A DNA stretch of 58,702 nucleotides from an uncultured Clostridia bacterium (lineage in GTDB: Bacteria; Bacillota; Clostridia; Oscillospirales; Ruminococcaceae): assembly GCA_947089135.1 (NCBI GenBank), contig CAMUJF010000018.1, forward strand, positions 1 through 58,702, written 5' to 3'. Under the pieces are notes generated by a model that was not told where the DNA came from, did no database searches, and saw only the letters and a program-made list of their open reading frames with translations. A program made the position numbers and the translations under genes. Shown piece by piece: positions 1 through 8,901 of this stretch (its first letter is position 1; each line of letters opens with the position of its first letter).

Positions 1-150
1 TTTTTATATTATATCGTTTTGGGGGAAAATTGTAAAGATTCTGAACAGGCTCTTAAATAATATATTTTTATTGCAAAATATATTCAAGCGTCGAATTATT
101 ATAAACAGAACAGTTACGCAGGAAGTGTAGCTTTTTTGTTGTTTCGGGGA

Positions 151-179
151 TTGACGGAAATCGTTTAATATGCTAATAT
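151..179 (+). promoter_or_regulatory. sigma-A promoter for the response regulator gene
   Basis: TTGACG at 151-156 and TAATAT at 174-179 are separated by 17 bases. This lies about 45 bases before the response regulator start and is followed by a TAGGAGGT ribosome binding site. Confidence 0.6.
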
Positions 180-224
180 AAAGTGTACGGCATATTAACA
201 GCACTGATATTTTAGGAGGTCAAA

Positions 225-899
225 ATGAAATATGATTGCCTGATAATTGACGACGAAAAGCTGCTTGCGGACAGTACCGCGGAATATTTCAACCTGTTTG
301 GCGTAAGCGCGGCGGTTGTTTATGGTGCAGAGGAATGCCGCGGATTTTTTAAAAATAATTCCACCGATCTGCTGCTTCTTGACATTAATCTTGGAAACGA
401 CAGCGGCTTTGATCTGTGCAGAGAACTCAGAGAGAAAATTTCAATACCGATCCTTTTTATTTCCGCACGGTCAAGCGACGATGATAAAATAGTTGCGCTG
501 AACATAGGCGGGGACGATTACATACAAAAGCCCTACTCTTTGGGCGTACTGCTCGCAAAGGTCAAGGCTGTATTGAAGCGTTACGGACAGAGCGAGGCTT
601 CGGTATATTCGGACGGTCGGCTAACCGTTGATTTCAGCGCAAAGCAGGCTGCTGTAAACGGCAGTCCCGCAAAGCTTACTTCATTGGAATTCAAACTGCT
701 GACATACCTTATAAAAAACAGAAACAGAGTTGTATCCAAGCAGGAGCTTTTTGACAGCGTTTGGGAAGACAAATTTACAGGGAACAATACTTTGAACGTC
801 CACATAAGAAAGATACGGGAGGCAATAGAAGCCGACCACGGCGATCCAAAATATATAATCACCGTCTGGGGAGACGGATACAAATTTGTTGGGCGGTGA
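225..899 (+). CDS. OmpR/VanR-family response regulator
   Basis: Two-component response regulator of 224 residues, the usual length. The receiver domain spans about 1-115, with acidic pocket D9/D10, phospho-acceptor D53, S80 and K102. A winged-helix Trans_reg_C DNA-binding domain spans about 125-222. The gene follows a TAGGAGGT ribosome binding site. It lies 68 bases before a histidine kinase and upstream of an ABC transporter, so it most likely activates the transporter through the repeats at 2230-2271. The signal is unknown; this gene arrangement is typical of antimicrobial-peptide or envelope-stress modules. Confidence 0.93.
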   Translation: MKYDCLIIDDEKLLADSTAEYFNLFGVSAAVVYGAEECRGFFKNNSTDLLLLDINLGNDSGFDLCRELREKISIPILFISARSSDDDKIVALNIGGDDYIQKPYSLGVLLAKVKAVLKRYGQSEASVYSDGRLTVDFSAKQAAVNGSPAKLTSLEFKLLTYLIKNRNRVVSKQELFDSVWEDKFTGNNTLNVHIRKIREAIEADHGDPKYIITVWGDGYKFVGR

Positions 900-967
900 T
901 GCCTCACCTTAATAAATAGTATCCGTTTACTTTCGATTGAAAATGTTACATGAAAAGGGTAATACCA

Positions 968-2233
968 ATGAAATTTAAAGCTTTTCTAATATGTATAATA
1001 ATAATTTTTTTCGCGGAAATTTTCGTTTTGGTACGGTACAGCAATTCCGACAACGATTTTTTTCAGAGCGCCGTTGAGGTTAACGAGGCTTTGCAGTCAG
1101 TTCGGGACGATTGGGAAAATATCGGCGATCATCAAAACGTTACAAGCCTTAATTACGCTGTACTTGACAGCGGCGGGGACGTTATTTTCCGCACGAGGCA
1201 GGGACTTAGCGAAAGCCTGAATGAGGCCGTAATACACCGCGACACCATTCTCGATATTGAAATAAACGGAGCGATCGCCGGAAAAATAATTATTTACAAC
1301 AACAATCCGCGAACCCTTTGGGAGGGCAGAAAAAAATCTGCCGCCGTTCTTATTTTTGCGGCGTCGCTGCAATTGGGCTGTTTTGTAATTTATTCGGTAT
1401 ATCTGTATCGCAGGGTCGTAAGGCCTTTCGGAAAATTAAAGAATTTTGCGGAACGCGTTGCAGGCGGAAACCTTGATATTCCTCTTGAAATGGACAGGGG
1501 AAATATTTTCGGAGCGTTCACCGAAAGCTTTGACATAATGCGCTCGGAACTGAAAAAGGCGCGGCTTGCGGAGGCACGTGCAAATGCCGAGAAAAAGGAG
1601 CTTACGGCAAAGCTTTCTCATGACATAAGAACTCCCGTTGCAAGTATAAAGGCGGCTTCGGAGGTGGGGGCAGCCATTGCGGAAAACGAAAAAATACGTC
1701 AGAATTATAATCACATTATTCATAAGACAGACCAGATAAACACGCTTGTCACAAATCTTTTTTCCGCCGCCTTGGAGGAATTGCAGCAGCTTACGGTTGA
1801 ACCGACCGATATGGAAAGCGGCGTACTTACCGAAATGCTGTCGAGTGCGGATTACTTTCATTACGCAAAAATACCGCCTGTTCCGGACTGTATGCTGTTT
1901 GCGGACAAGCTCCGTTTGCAGCAGGTTTTCGACAACATTTTCGCAAATTCCTACAAGTACGCAAACACTGAAATTACCGTAAAAATTTCTCTCAATAATA
2001 ATTTTCTGCAAATTATTATTGAGGACTTCGGCGGCGGTGTCCCCGAAAAGGAGCTGCCGTTATTAAAGGAAAAATTCAAGCGGGGTGAAAACGCGGAAAA
2101 TGTGGAGGGTGCGGGTCTGGGACTGTATATTTCAGACTGCTTTATGAAAGAAATGAAAGGCAATCTCGATATTGAAAACGGTACGCACGGACTTGCTGTG
2201 ACAGTAAAAATTTTGCTGAGCGGAACGATTTAA
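968..2233 (+). CDS. membrane sensor histidine kinase
   Basis: Sensor kinase of about 421 residues. One membrane segment at the N-terminus and a second about 120 residues later bracket an extracytoplasmic loop of roughly 100 residues. HAMP, HisKA (LSHDIRTP, His about 218) and HATPase_c with N box (FDNIFANSYKY) and G boxes (DFGGGVP, GAGLGLYIS) follow. I chose the ATG at 968 because AAAGGG precedes it; an in-frame ATG at 950 has no ribosome binding site. The sizeable sensor loop differs from BceS-type kinases, which have almost no loop. It pairs with the upstream response regulator. Confidence 0.92.
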   Translation: MKFKAFLICIIIIFFAEIFVLVRYSNSDNDFFQSAVEVNEALQSVRDDWENIGDHQNVTSLNYAVLDSGGDVIFRTRQGLSESLNEAVIHRDTILDIEINGAIAGKIIIYNNNPRTLWEGRKKSAAVLIFAASLQLGCFVIYSVYLYRRVVRPFGKLKNFAERVAGGNLDIPLEMDRGNIFGAFTESFDIMRSELKKARLAEARANAEKKELTAKLSHDIRTPVASIKAASEVGAAIAENEKIRQNYNHIIHKTDQINTLVTNLFSAALEELQQLTVEPTDMESGVLTEMLSSADYFHYAKIPPVPDCMLFADKLRLQQVFDNIFANSYKYANTEITVKISLNNNFLQIIIEDFGGGVPEKELPLLKEKFKRGENAENVEGAGLGLYISDCFMKEMKGNLDIENGTHGLAVTVKILLSGTI

Positions 2234-2283
2234 GGAATATTTAAGGTTTGCTTAAAGACAGTTAAGGTTTGAAAAGCTATAAT
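2230..2283 (+). promoter_or_regulatory. tandem response-regulator half-sites and promoter for the ABC operon
   Basis: TTAAGG or TTAAAG occurs at 2230, 2241, 2252 and 2262, i.e. every 10-11 bases on one face of the helix. The decamer TTAAGGTTTG is exactly duplicated at 2241 and 2262. A TATAAT -10 lies at 2278-2283 and the repeats replace a normal -35 box. This is the layout of OmpR-family activated promoters. The cognate regulator is inferred to be the one encoded at 225-899. Confidence 0.65.
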
Positions 2284-2307
2284 GGAACGTGAAAGGACGG
2301 TTTTGTT

Positions 2308-3066
2308 ATGAAAAATACGCTTATTAAAACCGAACGTTTAAGCAAAAGCTTCTCCAGCGGAGGAGCAATGCAGCACGTTCTGAAGAACATTGACCTGGAG
2401 CTTTACAAAGGCGACTTCACGGTGATCATGGGAGCTTCAGGCGCGGGAAAATCCACTCTTCTGTATGCGCTTTCGGGAATGGATACGCCTACTCTCGGAA
2501 AAATAACCTTTGGTGAAAAAGTTATCTCGGACCTTGATTCCGACGGACTTGCAACGTTCCGAAAGGAGCATTGCGGCTTTGTGTTCCAGCAAATTTATCT
2601 TATCGACACAATGAGTATTCTCGACAACGTTCTCACGGCGGGACTGCTTGTAAACAAGGACAAAAAGGCTCTTGCAAACCGTGCGAGAGAGCTTTTCAAT
2701 GCAGTGGATATTTCAGAAGAAATCATTCATAAATTTCCGACTCAAATTTCCGGAGGTGAAGCGCAGAGGGCGGGAATCGTCCGCGCGCTTATAAACTCCC
2801 CCGAAATCCTTTTTGCGGACGAACCTACGGGTGCGCTGAATTCAAAATCGGGACTGGACGTTCTCGATACTCTCACAAGCTTCAACGAGCAGGGACAAAG
2901 CGTGGTTATGGTAACTCACGATATGCGTTCAGCGCGACGGGGAAACCGTATTCTGTACTTAAAGGACGGCATTGTTATGGGCGAATGCGATCTGGGAAAA
3001 TACGCTCCGAACAACGAGGAACGGCACCAAAAATTGTCGGACTTCCTGACGAAAATGGGGTGGTAA
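2308..3066 (+). CDS. ABC transporter ATP-binding protein (MacB/LolD/SalX type)
   Basis: ATPase subunit of 252 residues. Walker A is GASGAGKST at about 42-50, the Q-loop is FVFQQIY, the signature is SGGEAQRAG, and Walker B is ILFADEPTG followed by NSKSG and the switch VTHD. It belongs to the lipoprotein/peptide-type ABC family that pairs with FtsX-like permeases. The permease starts one base after the stop, so the two are translated together. Expression is probably controlled by the upstream two-component system. Substrate unknown; antimicrobial peptide detoxification is plausible. Confidence 0.93.
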   Translation: MKNTLIKTERLSKSFSSGGAMQHVLKNIDLELYKGDFTVIMGASGAGKSTLLYALSGMDTPTLGKITFGEKVISDLDSDGLATFRKEHCGFVFQQIYLIDTMSILDNVLTAGLLVNKDKKALANRARELFNAVDISEEIIHKFPTQISGGEAQRAGIVRALINSPEILFADEPTGALNSKSGLDVLDTLTSFNEQGQSVVMVTHDMRSARRGNRILYLKDGIVMGECDLGKYAPNNEERHQKLSDFLTKMGW

Positions 3067-3067
3067 T

Positions 3068-5422
3068 ATGTTCAACAGAAATATACTTCTTGCCCGCTCG
3101 AATATCCGCAAGGCAAAGGGACAGACTGCCGCTATTATCGTGCTTGTGCTGCTGTCCTCAACGATGATGAATTTGTGGCTCATGCTTTCGATGGATTACA
3201 GAAAAAATTTCGACCGCTGTCATGACAGGCTCAACGATGGTCACGTTAATATTGCCGCATATGTTGCAGAGGACGATTTTAAAAGTTTTATTTCGGACAC
3301 ACTTGACGAACGTTCCGACATTACGGGTTATACCGTCAGCGACGCGTTCTGCGAACCCTTTTCATTTGAGTACAACGGCGGCAAATTGTCACAGCTTGGA
3401 GTTATTCTTGAAAAGGAGGACGCTCTTTCCAGGGACGTGGGAAAATTTGAGATTACCGAGGACAGTGACCTTAAAAGCGGAATTTATCTGCCCATGATCT
3501 ACGGTACGGGAAACAATTACGCCGTGGGCGACACGCTGAAAATAACCTTTTTGGGCGAGGAATTTGAGTACACTATCTGCGGATTTTTCAATAGCGCAAT
3601 GATAGGCTCCCACAACTGCAATATGATGTCGCTTTTGCTTACGGAGGATAAATTTGAGGAATTTTCAAAGGAAGCCGCTGCGCTGAAGTCCGTGTATGTT
3701 TCCGTGAGGATAAAGGACATATCGAAGTGCGAAGAGGCCTCCGCAGAGCTTAAGGACGCAGCGGCAAAGGAATTTCCCAATGTTGTGGCCACGGCGAACG
3801 ACTATAAAATGATCACCACGTCAAGGTATATCTCGCAGATGATATGCGCGGGAATTTTAAGCGCAATGGCGTTTTTGGTACTGCTTATCGGCGTGGTTGT
3901 GATAGCTTCGAATATCGCCAATTACATTCAGGAAAATATGCAGAATTTAGGCGCGCTGAAAGCCGTAGGGTACACGAGCGGTCAGATAATTTCCGCGCTG
4001 ATCGCGCAGTTTTCGGGGATTTCCGCTGCCGCCGCGGTTATAGGTACTCTGATTGCATACTGCGTTTTCCCCGGCGTAAACAAAATGATGATAGCCCAGA
4101 CGGGTATTCCCTATGCGGTACGTTTGCAGCCGCTGCCCATATTGTTTACGGTGATTTTTATTGTGGGTACCGTTTCTGCGACGGTATATTTTTCCGCAAA
4201 AAGGATAAAAAAAATAGAACCCATAACCGCAATGCGGCAGGGCATAGCTACACATAATTTCAAGAAAAATCATCTGCCGCTTGAAAAGACTTCGCTGCCT
4301 GTCAATGCCGCTCTTGCCATGAAAACCACTCTCGGCGGACTTAAACAAAACGTCACAGTATGCGTTACCATGCTTGTTGTTTCGCTGATACTGGTTTTCT
4401 CCGCAACCTCGGCAAGGAACACTATTGTTGATATTAAACCCATGATAGAAATGATAGCGGGAGAGTTTGCGGACTCAGCAATAAATGTCAACCTGAACAG
4501 AGAAGACGAGCTTGTTTCGGTACTGGAAAACGACAGCCGCGTGGAGAAATTCTATCTGTTCACCACCAATAGTTTGCAGATACAGCACGTTGACGGAGCA
4601 GCCTTATATGTATCGGTTGTGAGCGACTGCTCAAAGATGAATAATCAAAGTATGTCCATAGAGGGTCGTTACCCCAAATATGACAACGAGGTGTCGATCG
4701 CCGCAAAATACGCAAAGGACAGCGGTATCAAAATAGGTGACGAAATCGCTCTTAAGGTCGGCAATTCGGAAGAAAAATATATTGTTTCGGGATTTACTCA
4801 ATGCTCCAACACTCTCGGCAAGGACTGCGTAATGACCCGCGGGGGATACGAAAAGCTTTCTTCCCTGCCTGATGTTACTTACTTTATCGACCTGACAGAA
4901 GGCAATGACATTGACGGTTTCAACAGTGAGATGTCTGAATGGTTCAGCAGCGACTTAAACGCCGCGCAGAATGTTTTATCTATTATTGAAAGTACGGGCG
5001 GCGTATACGTAATGCTGATGACGTTCCTTGTTATTGCAATTGTGATAATAAGCTGCATTGTGATTATTTTTGTAATGTACCTGCTTGTGCGTACTATGCT
5101 AAACAGCAAAAAACGCGATTACGGAATTTTAAAGGCTTTGGGCTTTACCACGGGGCAGCTTATAGTACAGACTGCAATGAGTTTTATGCCCTCCGTAATA
5201 ATTTCTGCGGCGGTGGGAATAGTTGTAAGTATGCAGCTGATAAATCCGCTTATGGCTATATTTTTGAGCGGTATCGGAGTTGTCAAAGGTACGTTTATAA
5301 TACCTGTAGATTTATGCATAATTTCGGGAATATGTCTTGTACTGTTTGCGTTCGGAGCAGCTTGTCTAATGTCGCTGCGGGTTAAAAAAATTGCTCCGCG
5401 TGAGCTGCTTTCGGGAGAGTAA
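3068..5422 (+). CDS. ABC transporter permease, FtsX family
   Basis: Membrane subunit of 784 residues. One N-terminal transmembrane helix is followed by an extracytoplasmic domain of about 210 residues, then three helices (residues about 260-380). The pattern then repeats: helix, large external domain, three C-terminal helices. Both helix triplets carry the FtsX signature (LGALKAVGYTSGQ, YGILKALGFTTGQ). This is the duplicated eight-helix YtrF/SalY-like architecture rather than the ten-helix BceB form. It is the last certain gene of the operon; a terminator lies at 5680-5718. Confidence 0.9.
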   Translation: MFNRNILLARSNIRKAKGQTAAIIVLVLLSSTMMNLWLMLSMDYRKNFDRCHDRLNDGHVNIAAYVAEDDFKSFISDTLDERSDITGYTVSDAFCEPFSFEYNGGKLSQLGVILEKEDALSRDVGKFEITEDSDLKSGIYLPMIYGTGNNYAVGDTLKITFLGEEFEYTICGFFNSAMIGSHNCNMMSLLLTEDKFEEFSKEAAALKSVYVSVRIKDISKCEEASAELKDAAAKEFPNVVATANDYKMITTSRYISQMICAGILSAMAFLVLLIGVVVIASNIANYIQENMQNLGALKAVGYTSGQIISALIAQFSGISAAAAVIGTLIAYCVFPGVNKMMIAQTGIPYAVRLQPLPILFTVIFIVGTVSATVYFSAKRIKKIEPITAMRQGIATHNFKKNHLPLEKTSLPVNAALAMKTTLGGLKQNVTVCVTMLVVSLILVFSATSARNTIVDIKPMIEMIAGEFADSAINVNLNREDELVSVLENDSRVEKFYLFTTNSLQIQHVDGAALYVSVVSDCSKMNNQSMSIEGRYPKYDNEVSIAAKYAKDSGIKIGDEIALKVGNSEEKYIVSGFTQCSNTLGKDCVMTRGGYEKLSSLPDVTYFIDLTEGNDIDGFNSEMSEWFSSDLNAAQNVLSIIESTGGVYVMLMTFLVIAIVIISCIVIIFVMYLLVRTMLNSKKRDYGILKALGFTTGQLIVQTAMSFMPSVIISAAVGIVVSMQLINPLMAIFLSGIGVVKGTFIIPVDLCIISGICLVLFAFGAACLMSLRVKKIAPRELLSGE

Positions 5423-5440
5423 AACGATCTTAAATTCTTA

Positions 5441-5629
5441 ATGGTAAACCGAAGTATGCATACGCTGACCGACACGTTTAAAAAACTGCACAAAATCGAA
5501 ATGTGCGAAGAAGCGAAGCACGGTTGCTGTGATGACAGGGAATACAGGGACAGACGCTGCGGTCGCGACTACGGGCGCGAGAAAATGATTGGCAATCTTG
5601 ACGAACTCATGAATGACGCATTCACCTAA
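5441..5629 (+). CDS. possible small charged, Cys-containing protein, unrecognised
   Basis: An open frame of 62 residues directly after the permease and before the terminator. It is rich in Asp, Arg and Lys with a CC pair and further cysteines. No convincing ribosome binding site precedes the ATG at 5441 or the internal ATG at 5456. It could be a genuine operon-terminal microprotein, the relic of a larger gene, or chance. Confidence 0.25.
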   Translation: MVNRSMHTLTDTFKKLHKIEMCEEAKHGCCDDREYRDRRCGRDYGREKMIGNLDELMNDAFT

Positions 5630-5679
5630 AAAGACCGCGAAGCTGTCCGCAAGTGTATGAATCCTATGTAGAACGCTAA

Positions 5680-5718
5680 AAAATAAAGGCGCCTGACATT
5701 GTCAGCGTCTTTATTTTT
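5680..5718 (+). terminator. intrinsic terminator of the two-component/ABC operon
   Basis: AAATAAAG..CGC..CTGAC pairs with GTCAG..CGTCTTTATTT around a short loop and ends in TTTATTTTTG. It is near-symmetric, so it could act on both strands. Confidence 0.75.
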
Positions 5719-5760
5719 GTACCTTGTTTGTCGTAAGATGTGATATTTGGAAAATCCGAA

Positions 5761-5813
5761 TAAAATTTAAACACTCACAAATCCAATCTACAAAAGGATT
5801 TGCGAGTGTTTAA
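5761..5813 (-). terminator. terminator of the tRNA-Gln pair
   Basis: TTAAACACTCACAAATCC (5767-5784) pairs with GGATTTGCGAGTGTTTAA (5796-5813), an 18-base stem with one mismatch. On the minus strand it is followed by AATTTTATT. It lies directly after the first tRNA. Confidence 0.75.
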
Positions 5814-5814
5814 C

Positions 5815-5890
5815 TGGCTGGGGTGCAGGGATTCGAACCCCGGTAATGCTTGAGTCAGAGTCAAGTGCCTTACCGCTTGGCGACACCCCA
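5815..5890 (-). tRNA. tRNA-Gln (anticodon CTG)
   Basis: Complete cloverleaf on the minus strand. The acceptor stem TGGGGTG pairs with CACCCCA, with G discriminator and encoded CCA. The anticodon stem CTTGA/TCAAG encloses CTCTGAC, giving anticodon CTG. The T-loop is GTTCGAATC. It reads CAG codons and follows tRNA-Gln(TTG) by 35 bases in one transcript. Confidence 0.93.
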
Positions 5891-5925
5891 ATATACAGTC
5901 CGCCCGACAGAGCGAACCTTTTGAC

Positions 5926-6001
5926 TGGCTGGGATAGGTGGATTCGAACCACCGAAATGACGGAGTCAAAGTCCGCTGCCTTACCGCTTGGCTATATCCC
6001 A
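5926..6001 (-). tRNA. tRNA-Gln (anticodon TTG)
   Basis: Minus-strand cloverleaf. The acceptor stem TGGGATA pairs with TATCCCA and CCA is encoded. The anticodon stem GCGGA/TCCGT, with one G.T pair, encloses CTTTGAC, giving anticodon TTG for CAA codons. It is the first gene after the promoter at 6040-6068. Confidence 0.93.
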
Positions 6002-6039
6002 ACATTCGGAATCAGCGAAGCTATTCAAGCGACTTATAC

Positions 6040-6068
6040 ATTTTATCACATTTTGCATGGTTTGTCAA
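6040..6068 (-). promoter_or_regulatory. promoter of the tRNA-Gln pair
   Basis: On the minus strand TTGACA (6063-6068), 17 bases, then TAAAAT (6040-6045), about 40 bases before the first tRNA. Confidence 0.75.
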
Positions 6069-6172
6069 TATTTTTTCGTAAATTTGTCATTTGCAACAAT
6101 ATTATCTGTCAAAACAAGTTCATTATGCACAAAATAGTAGCTTTTTATCACAGCAATCGTAAATAATAAACA

Positions 6173-6775
6173 TTAAATTTCATTTCTGTTTTCAAGCGCT
6201 TTAAACAGGGTGACCTCATCGGCGTATTCAAGCGTACCACCGATAGGAAGTCCGAAAGCAAGCCGCGTAACCCGTACTCCCAATGGCTTGAGCAGCTTGG
6301 AGATGTACATAGCCGTAGCCTCTCCCTCAACAGTGGGATTCGTCGCCATTATGACCTCCTCTACCCCGCCATTGTTAATGCGGGATAAAAGCTCCTTCAA
6401 GCGTATTTTGTCGGGCGTAATTCCGTCCAGCGGAGAAATAAGTCCATGCAGAACATGATATACGCCCTTGTATTCGTTGGTACGCTCAAACGCTGTGATA
6501 TCCTTTGGAGTCTCAACAACACAGATCGTACCTTTATCTCTCAAATCGTCCGAACATATTGGACACAGCTCGCCCTCTGTCAGGTTCTGACACTCAGAGC
6601 AGCATTTCACTGTGCTGTGAGCGCGAATAAGAGCGTCCGCAAAAGCCCTGACGTCCTCGTCCGTCATACCCATAACGTGATATGCAAGCCGCTGTGCGCT
6701 TTTCATGCCTATTCCGGGCAGCTTTGCAAACTGCTCCGCAAGAAGAACAAGAGGGAGCGCCGTATTGTTAGCCAT
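6173..6775 (-). CDS. recR: recombination mediator RecR
   Basis: RecR, 200 residues, normal length. It works with RecO (also encoded here, at 18300-19076) in loading RecA at gaps and in recombinational repair. The helix-hairpin-helix segment LAKLPGIGMKSAQRLA-like lies near residue 20. A four-cysteine zinc site (CxxC..CPIC, about 59-74) is followed by a Toprim domain starting near ICVVE. The start is preceded by GGAGGTG. It closes the dnaX-ybaB-recR cluster, an order conserved across bacteria. Confidence 0.97.
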   Translation of the reverse strand: MANNTALPLVLLAEQFAKLPGIGMKSAQRLAYHVMGMTDEDVRAFADALIRAHSTVKCCSECQNLTEGELCPICSDDLRDKGTICVVETPKDITAFERTNEYKGVYHVLHGLISPLDGITPDKIRLKELLSRINNGGVEEVIMATNPTVEGEATAMYISKLLKPLGVRVTRLAFGLPIGGTLEYADEVTLFKALENRNEI

Positions 6776-6806
6776 AGAACACCTCCGCCGTCAGACCGCC
6801 GAAAAA

Positions 6807-7154
6807 TCAGAACAAACCGGGGAAAGATACTCCGCCCGTGATAGCTCCCATTTCGCTTTCGGTAGTCTCCTCGATCTGCTTTACAGTGTCGTTGAACGCG
6901 CTGATTATCAAGTCTTGGAGCATCTCCACATCTTCGGGATCAACAACTTCGGGCTTGATAACAAGCTTTTTTATCTCTTTTTTGCCGGACATAGTCACCT
7001 CAACGGCGCCGCCGCCTACGGTAGTAGAAAACTCCCTGTTTTCAATGTCCTCCTGAAGCTCAGTGATCTTGGTCTGCATTTTCTGAGCCTGCTTGATCAT
7101 ACTGTTCATATTCTGGGCGCCGCCGCCCATTCCCTGAGGTAATCTTGCTTTCAT
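6807..7154 (-). CDS. YbaB/EbfC nucleoid-associated protein
   Basis: Small DNA-binding protein of 115 residues with a Gly/Met-rich N-terminus, a long amphipathic helix (MIKQAQKMQTKITELQEDI) and the conserved beta segment FSTTVGGGAVEVTMSGKKEI. The family forms dimers that bind DNA and is nearly always encoded between dnaX and recR, as here. The start is preceded by AGAAAGG. Confidence 0.95.
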   Translation of the reverse strand: MKARLPQGMGGGAQNMNSMIKQAQKMQTKITELQEDIENREFSTTVGGGAVEVTMSGKKEIKKLVIKPEVVDPEDVEMLQDLIISAFNDTVKQIEETTESEMGAITGGVSFPGLF

Positions 7155-7264
7155 TGTTTTGACCTTTCTCCGCCGCTGTGGATTTTATTTTACTGCCCCG
7201 GCGGTAAGCGATTTTTGATTTTATCAAATATCAAACCCTTTCGGGCGATCTTGCGCTATAATAA

Positions 7265-8881
7265 TTACTGCTCGCTGCTGTCAACGGGAATATTGTTGTC
7301 CCTCGCTTTTTGAAGTACGCTTTGGAGCTTGTCCCCGCCTTTTTCCGCAGGTGCTGTACATTTAGCTCTGATAGAGAACATTCCACCCGTGACAAGCTTT
7401 ATGGCTTCCTGAAGCTTCGCGGCGTTTTCCTTATTCCGCAGCAGCTGCAAAAAGAAACTGTTTTCGGTGTAGATCAGCATATAGCCGCCGCCCTTTACAG
7501 CATACGAGCCGTTAAGCGCGCCGCTTACAGACGGACATATCTCCGCAAATTTTTCAAGTATCTCCTGCCACCTGTCCTCGTTTACGAAGTCCTCAGGCTT
7601 CATTTTAGACAGATCGCTTGTTTCAGTCTGCTGTTTAGGAACGTACTGCGGCTTTTGAGCCCTGACAGGAGTGGACTGTGCAAACTGTGCAAACTGTGCA
7701 AACTGTGCAGTCTGTACAGGCTGCGAAGCAATACGCTGTTCAAGCATATCTATCTTCGCCAACAGCTCCGCGTTTGCAGCTCCCCCGTCTGAAGAGTTAT
7801 TCTTAGCCGCGCACAGTTTTATCAGACACATTTCCATTTCCACACGCTTGGAGCTTACTCTTGCGATACGCTCGTTGCAGGACTGGAGTATTTCCAACTT
7901 ACCCATGATATCTTCCATGGAAAGCCTGTCAGCCAATGCCTTTATTTTTTCAAGCTCGCTTGGCATACAAACAAGCAGATCAAGATTTTCGGGAACGGCC
8001 TTTGCCACCATAACATTTCTGAACTGAGCGATAAGCTCGTCGCACAGCTTCTGCATATCCTTGGACATACCGTAAAGCTTGTCCGCAACGCCGATAGCCT
8101 TTGCAGCGTCGTTCTCTGCGGCAGCTTCAAGTATCTCAAAAACAGGCTCTCTGCCCGCGATACCCGCAGCTCCCGACACAATGTCAATGGTAACGTTATC
8201 GGAAAAGGCAATACACTGATCAAGCAGCGAAAGCGCGTCCCTCATGCCGCCGTCGGCAGTTTTTGCAATAAGCTCGGCTGCCTCAGGTTCTAAGGAAATC
8301 TTTTCCTTATCCGCAACATACAGAAGCCGCTCGGTAATATCTTTAGGAAGTATCCTGCGGAAATCGTATCTCTGACATCGGGAAAGAATAGTCGGCAAAA
8401 CCTTGTGTATCTCGGTAGTGGCAAGAATAAATTTAACGTGCGGAGGCGGTTCCTCCATTATTTTCAGAAGCGCGTTAAACGCCTCCTTGGTGAGCATATG
8501 AACCTCGTCTATAATGTAGACCCTGTACTTACATCTTTCGGCAGTATAGACCGCACCGTCCCGAAGATCGCGGACGTCGTCCACACCGTTGTTTGAAGCG
8601 GCGTCTATCTCTATTATATCCGAAAGAGCGTTGTCATCCGCATCGCGGCATATCTCGCATTCAAGGCAGGGATTTCCGTCAACCGGGTGCAGACAATTGA
8701 GCGCCTTGGCAAGAATCCTTGCGCAGGTAGTCTTGCCCGTACCGCGGGAACCGGTGAAAAGATAAGCGTGAGCAGTCTTGCCCGAAACAATCTGGTTTCG
8801 CAGCGTGGTTGTGATATGGGGCTGGGAAACAACGTCGTCAAAAGTAGCCGGACGGTATTTTCTGTACAGCGCCTTATACAT
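7265..8881 (-). CDS. dnaX: DNA polymerase III gamma/tau subunit
   Basis: Clamp-loader ATPase of 538 residues. Walker A GSRGTGKT lies at 44-51, the zinc cysteines at 63, 72, 75 and 78, the DEVH Walker B near 125, and the sensor 1 segment is ILATTE. AAA+ domains run to about residue 360. A Gln-rich linker with AQF repeats and a tau-like C-terminal domain follow. The linker repeat comes from a 9-base tandem repeat (7673-7709). A ribosome binding site (AAGGAGC) precedes the start. I did not find a clear slippery site for a separate gamma form. Confidence 0.96.
   Translation of the reverse strand: MYKALYRKYRPATFDDVVSQPHITTTLRNQIVSGKTAHAYLFTGSRGTGKTTCARILAKALNCLHPVDGNPCLECEICRDADDNALSDIIEIDAASNNGVDDVRDLRDGAVYTAERCKYRVYIIDEVHMLTKEAFNALLKIMEEPPPHVKFILATTEIHKVLPTILSRCQRYDFRRILPKDITERLLYVADKEKISLEPEAAELIAKTADGGMRDALSLLDQCIAFSDNVTIDIVSGAAGIAGREPVFEILEAAAENDAAKAIGVADKLYGMSKDMQKLCDELIAQFRNVMVAKAVPENLDLLVCMPSELEKIKALADRLSMEDIMGKLEILQSCNERIARVSSKRVEMEMCLIKLCAAKNNSSDGGAANAELLAKIDMLEQRIASQPVQTAQFAQFAQFAQSTPVRAQKPQYVPKQQTETSDLSKMKPEDFVNEDRWQEILEKFAEICPSVSGALNGSYAVKGGGYMLIYTENSFFLQLLRNKENAAKLQEAIKLVTGGMFSIRAKCTAPAEKGGDKLQSVLQKARDNNIPVDSSEQ
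7673..7709 (-). repeat. 9-base tandem repeat inside dnaX
   Basis: About four copies of AAACTGTGC (plus-strand reading). They encode repeated Ala-Gln-Phe in the flexible linker of DnaX. The unit is a multiple of three, so length changes keep the frame. Confidence 0.8.
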
Positions 8882-8901
8882 ACTGATTGCTCCTTACTTG
8901 A

